Shown here: positions 63,211 through 64,000 of the stretch, in pieces
Position numbering within the stretch: position 1 is the first letter of the stretch
How the letters are laid out: each line of letters begins with the position of its first letter
Source: Glandiceps talaboti
Taxonomy: Eukaryota; Hemichordata; Enteropneusta; Spengelidae
Direction: 5' to 3'
Length of the DNA stretch: 64,000 bases
Assembly (NCBI RefSeq): GCF_964340395.1
Contig: NC_135552.1
Coordinates: 11,932,194-11,996,193 of the forward strand
Translations under genes and position numbers: made by a program
The notes under the pieces: model-generated
Told to the model about the DNA's origin: nothing
What the model saw: the letters and a program-made list of their open reading frames with translations, nothing else
The model's database searches: none

Positions 63211-63535
63211 AAGTTTTCTGCATCACAGTACTTTTCCTGTATATTGTGTATATTGAACCATAAAATATTTGAGCTGAAGCAGTTTATCAAAATCTGTGAC
63301 TTTATGATAATGAAGGAGTTATAATGTTGTGTCTTATTTTTGAGAGAATTTAGAATGTAACTTTTAGTCTATCACTGACAATATACCCATTGTAAATTTA
63401 GCTGTACATGTGTGACATCCATAATATTAAACAGAATTAAGTGATATGCCACTTATTCATGACTTTCTGTCTACTCTGTTATGTATTTAGGAGAACATGT
63501 ATAGCCATATTCATTATTGGTGTATATGTAAGTAA

Positions 63536-63610
63536 CTCTAGTCTGCAAGGTACGCTGTGATGGGGTGCCCTCACACATCGGTCTTACACAACACGCTGTA
63601 TCTTACAGAC
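63536..63610. repeat. Dispersed imperfect-palindrome repeat, copy
   Basis: Shares CTAGTCTGCAAGGTACGC and GTGCCCTCACACATCGG with 47276-47400, and ends in a complementary CTTACAGACTAGAGT, giving a hairpin. Confidence 0.6.
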
Positions 63611-64000
63611 TAGAGTAACAGCACCATCACTCACATTTTCTAGCCTGAAAAATACATCATGTCATTCAACTCAAATCAGGCTTCTCTCTTTGAAGTGGTA
63701 TCTGATAGGATGAGATGACATGTTGTATCTTACAGATTACATGTATATAGTGTCATGCGCCAACAAGCACTGATCATGTAGTAGTATACAGCAAGTTACA
63801 CATATCACATTATCAGCTGTGTGTCATATCACCAACAAACAAGTGCAGTATCCTCAGCCTGCCTGCCATATCCACAAACATTGTGCACTTTGTATCAAGT
63901 GAATTTGGTGTGCTCATTTTGTTGTAATCTGATTAAAATCTGATATAGGCATTGGCTAGATTACATTTATTACGCAATTTTGTTGTTTACAATTGACACT

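Larger units (their letters stand above)
59099..64000. other. Right flank inside the myosin-X gene
   Basis: Presumed intron upstream of the PH-end exon. Apart from one candidate exon (62048-62182) I find no exon matching the remaining PH domains. It holds a (GT)n run (60594-60640), a 33-bp minisatellite, a paired direct/inverted repeat (62950-63210) and a copy of the dispersed palindromic repeat (63536-63610). Confidence 0.5.

Overview
This window is animal nuclear DNA. It has spliced genes with GT-AG introns, AATAAA signals, dense tetranucleotide, TA and CT microsatellites, hairpin MITEs, a tRNA-like SINE, a LINE fragment and a Penelope-like retroelement fragment. The gene content (ankyrin/PIDD-type ZU5-ZU5-UPA-death proteins, a myosin-X orthologue, divergent homeobox genes) together with the AT-rich, repeat-laden introns suggests a marine invertebrate, perhaps an invertebrate deuterostome. 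The species cannot be fixed from the sequence alone. No bacterial, viral or CRISPR feature was seen.

Layout. (1) 1-3930: gene-free repeats. (2) 3932-15083: two tandem, same-strand paralogous homeobox genes with the same three-exon plan. They are separated by a tandem duplication (unit A 5891-9257, unit B 9258-11733) into which a hairpin element and a 422-bp MITE have inserted. Copy 1 has a frameshifted first exon but keeps homeodomain Asn51. Copy 2 has an intact 275-aa frame but carries Tyr at that position. (3) 17830-46168: two large paralogous genes arranged head to head. One is on the minus strand (17830-29169, 1669 aa) and one on the plus strand (33132-46168, 1331 aa). Each has nine coding exons with identical splice phases. 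Each encodes an N-terminal alpha-helical domain, a long coiled coil in one giant exon, two ZU5 domains, a UPA domain and a C-terminal death domain. (4) 49732-59098 (minus): fourteen exons encoding the last 609 residues of a myosin-X orthologue (end of a PH domain, MyTH4, FERM). The gene continues beyond the right edge. It converges on the plus-strand death-domain gene, and the predicted poly(A) signals lie about 200 bp apart near 46.8-47.0 kb.

The most notable content is the coiled coil-ZU5-ZU5-UPA-death head-to-head pair: an ankyrin/PIDD-like supramodule and death domain attached to a coiled coil in place of ankyrin repeats or leucine-rich repeats. Next are the homeobox pair with Trp50 and an Asn51-to-Tyr change, hammerhead-ribozyme-like motifs tied to Penelope-like sequence, and a minisatellite in the myosin gene that has multiplied an exon end together with its splice donor.

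Exon models were built by hand from splice signals, reading-frame continuity and comparison between the paralogues (for myosin, comparison with vertebrate myosin-X). Each complete model sums to a whole number of codons.
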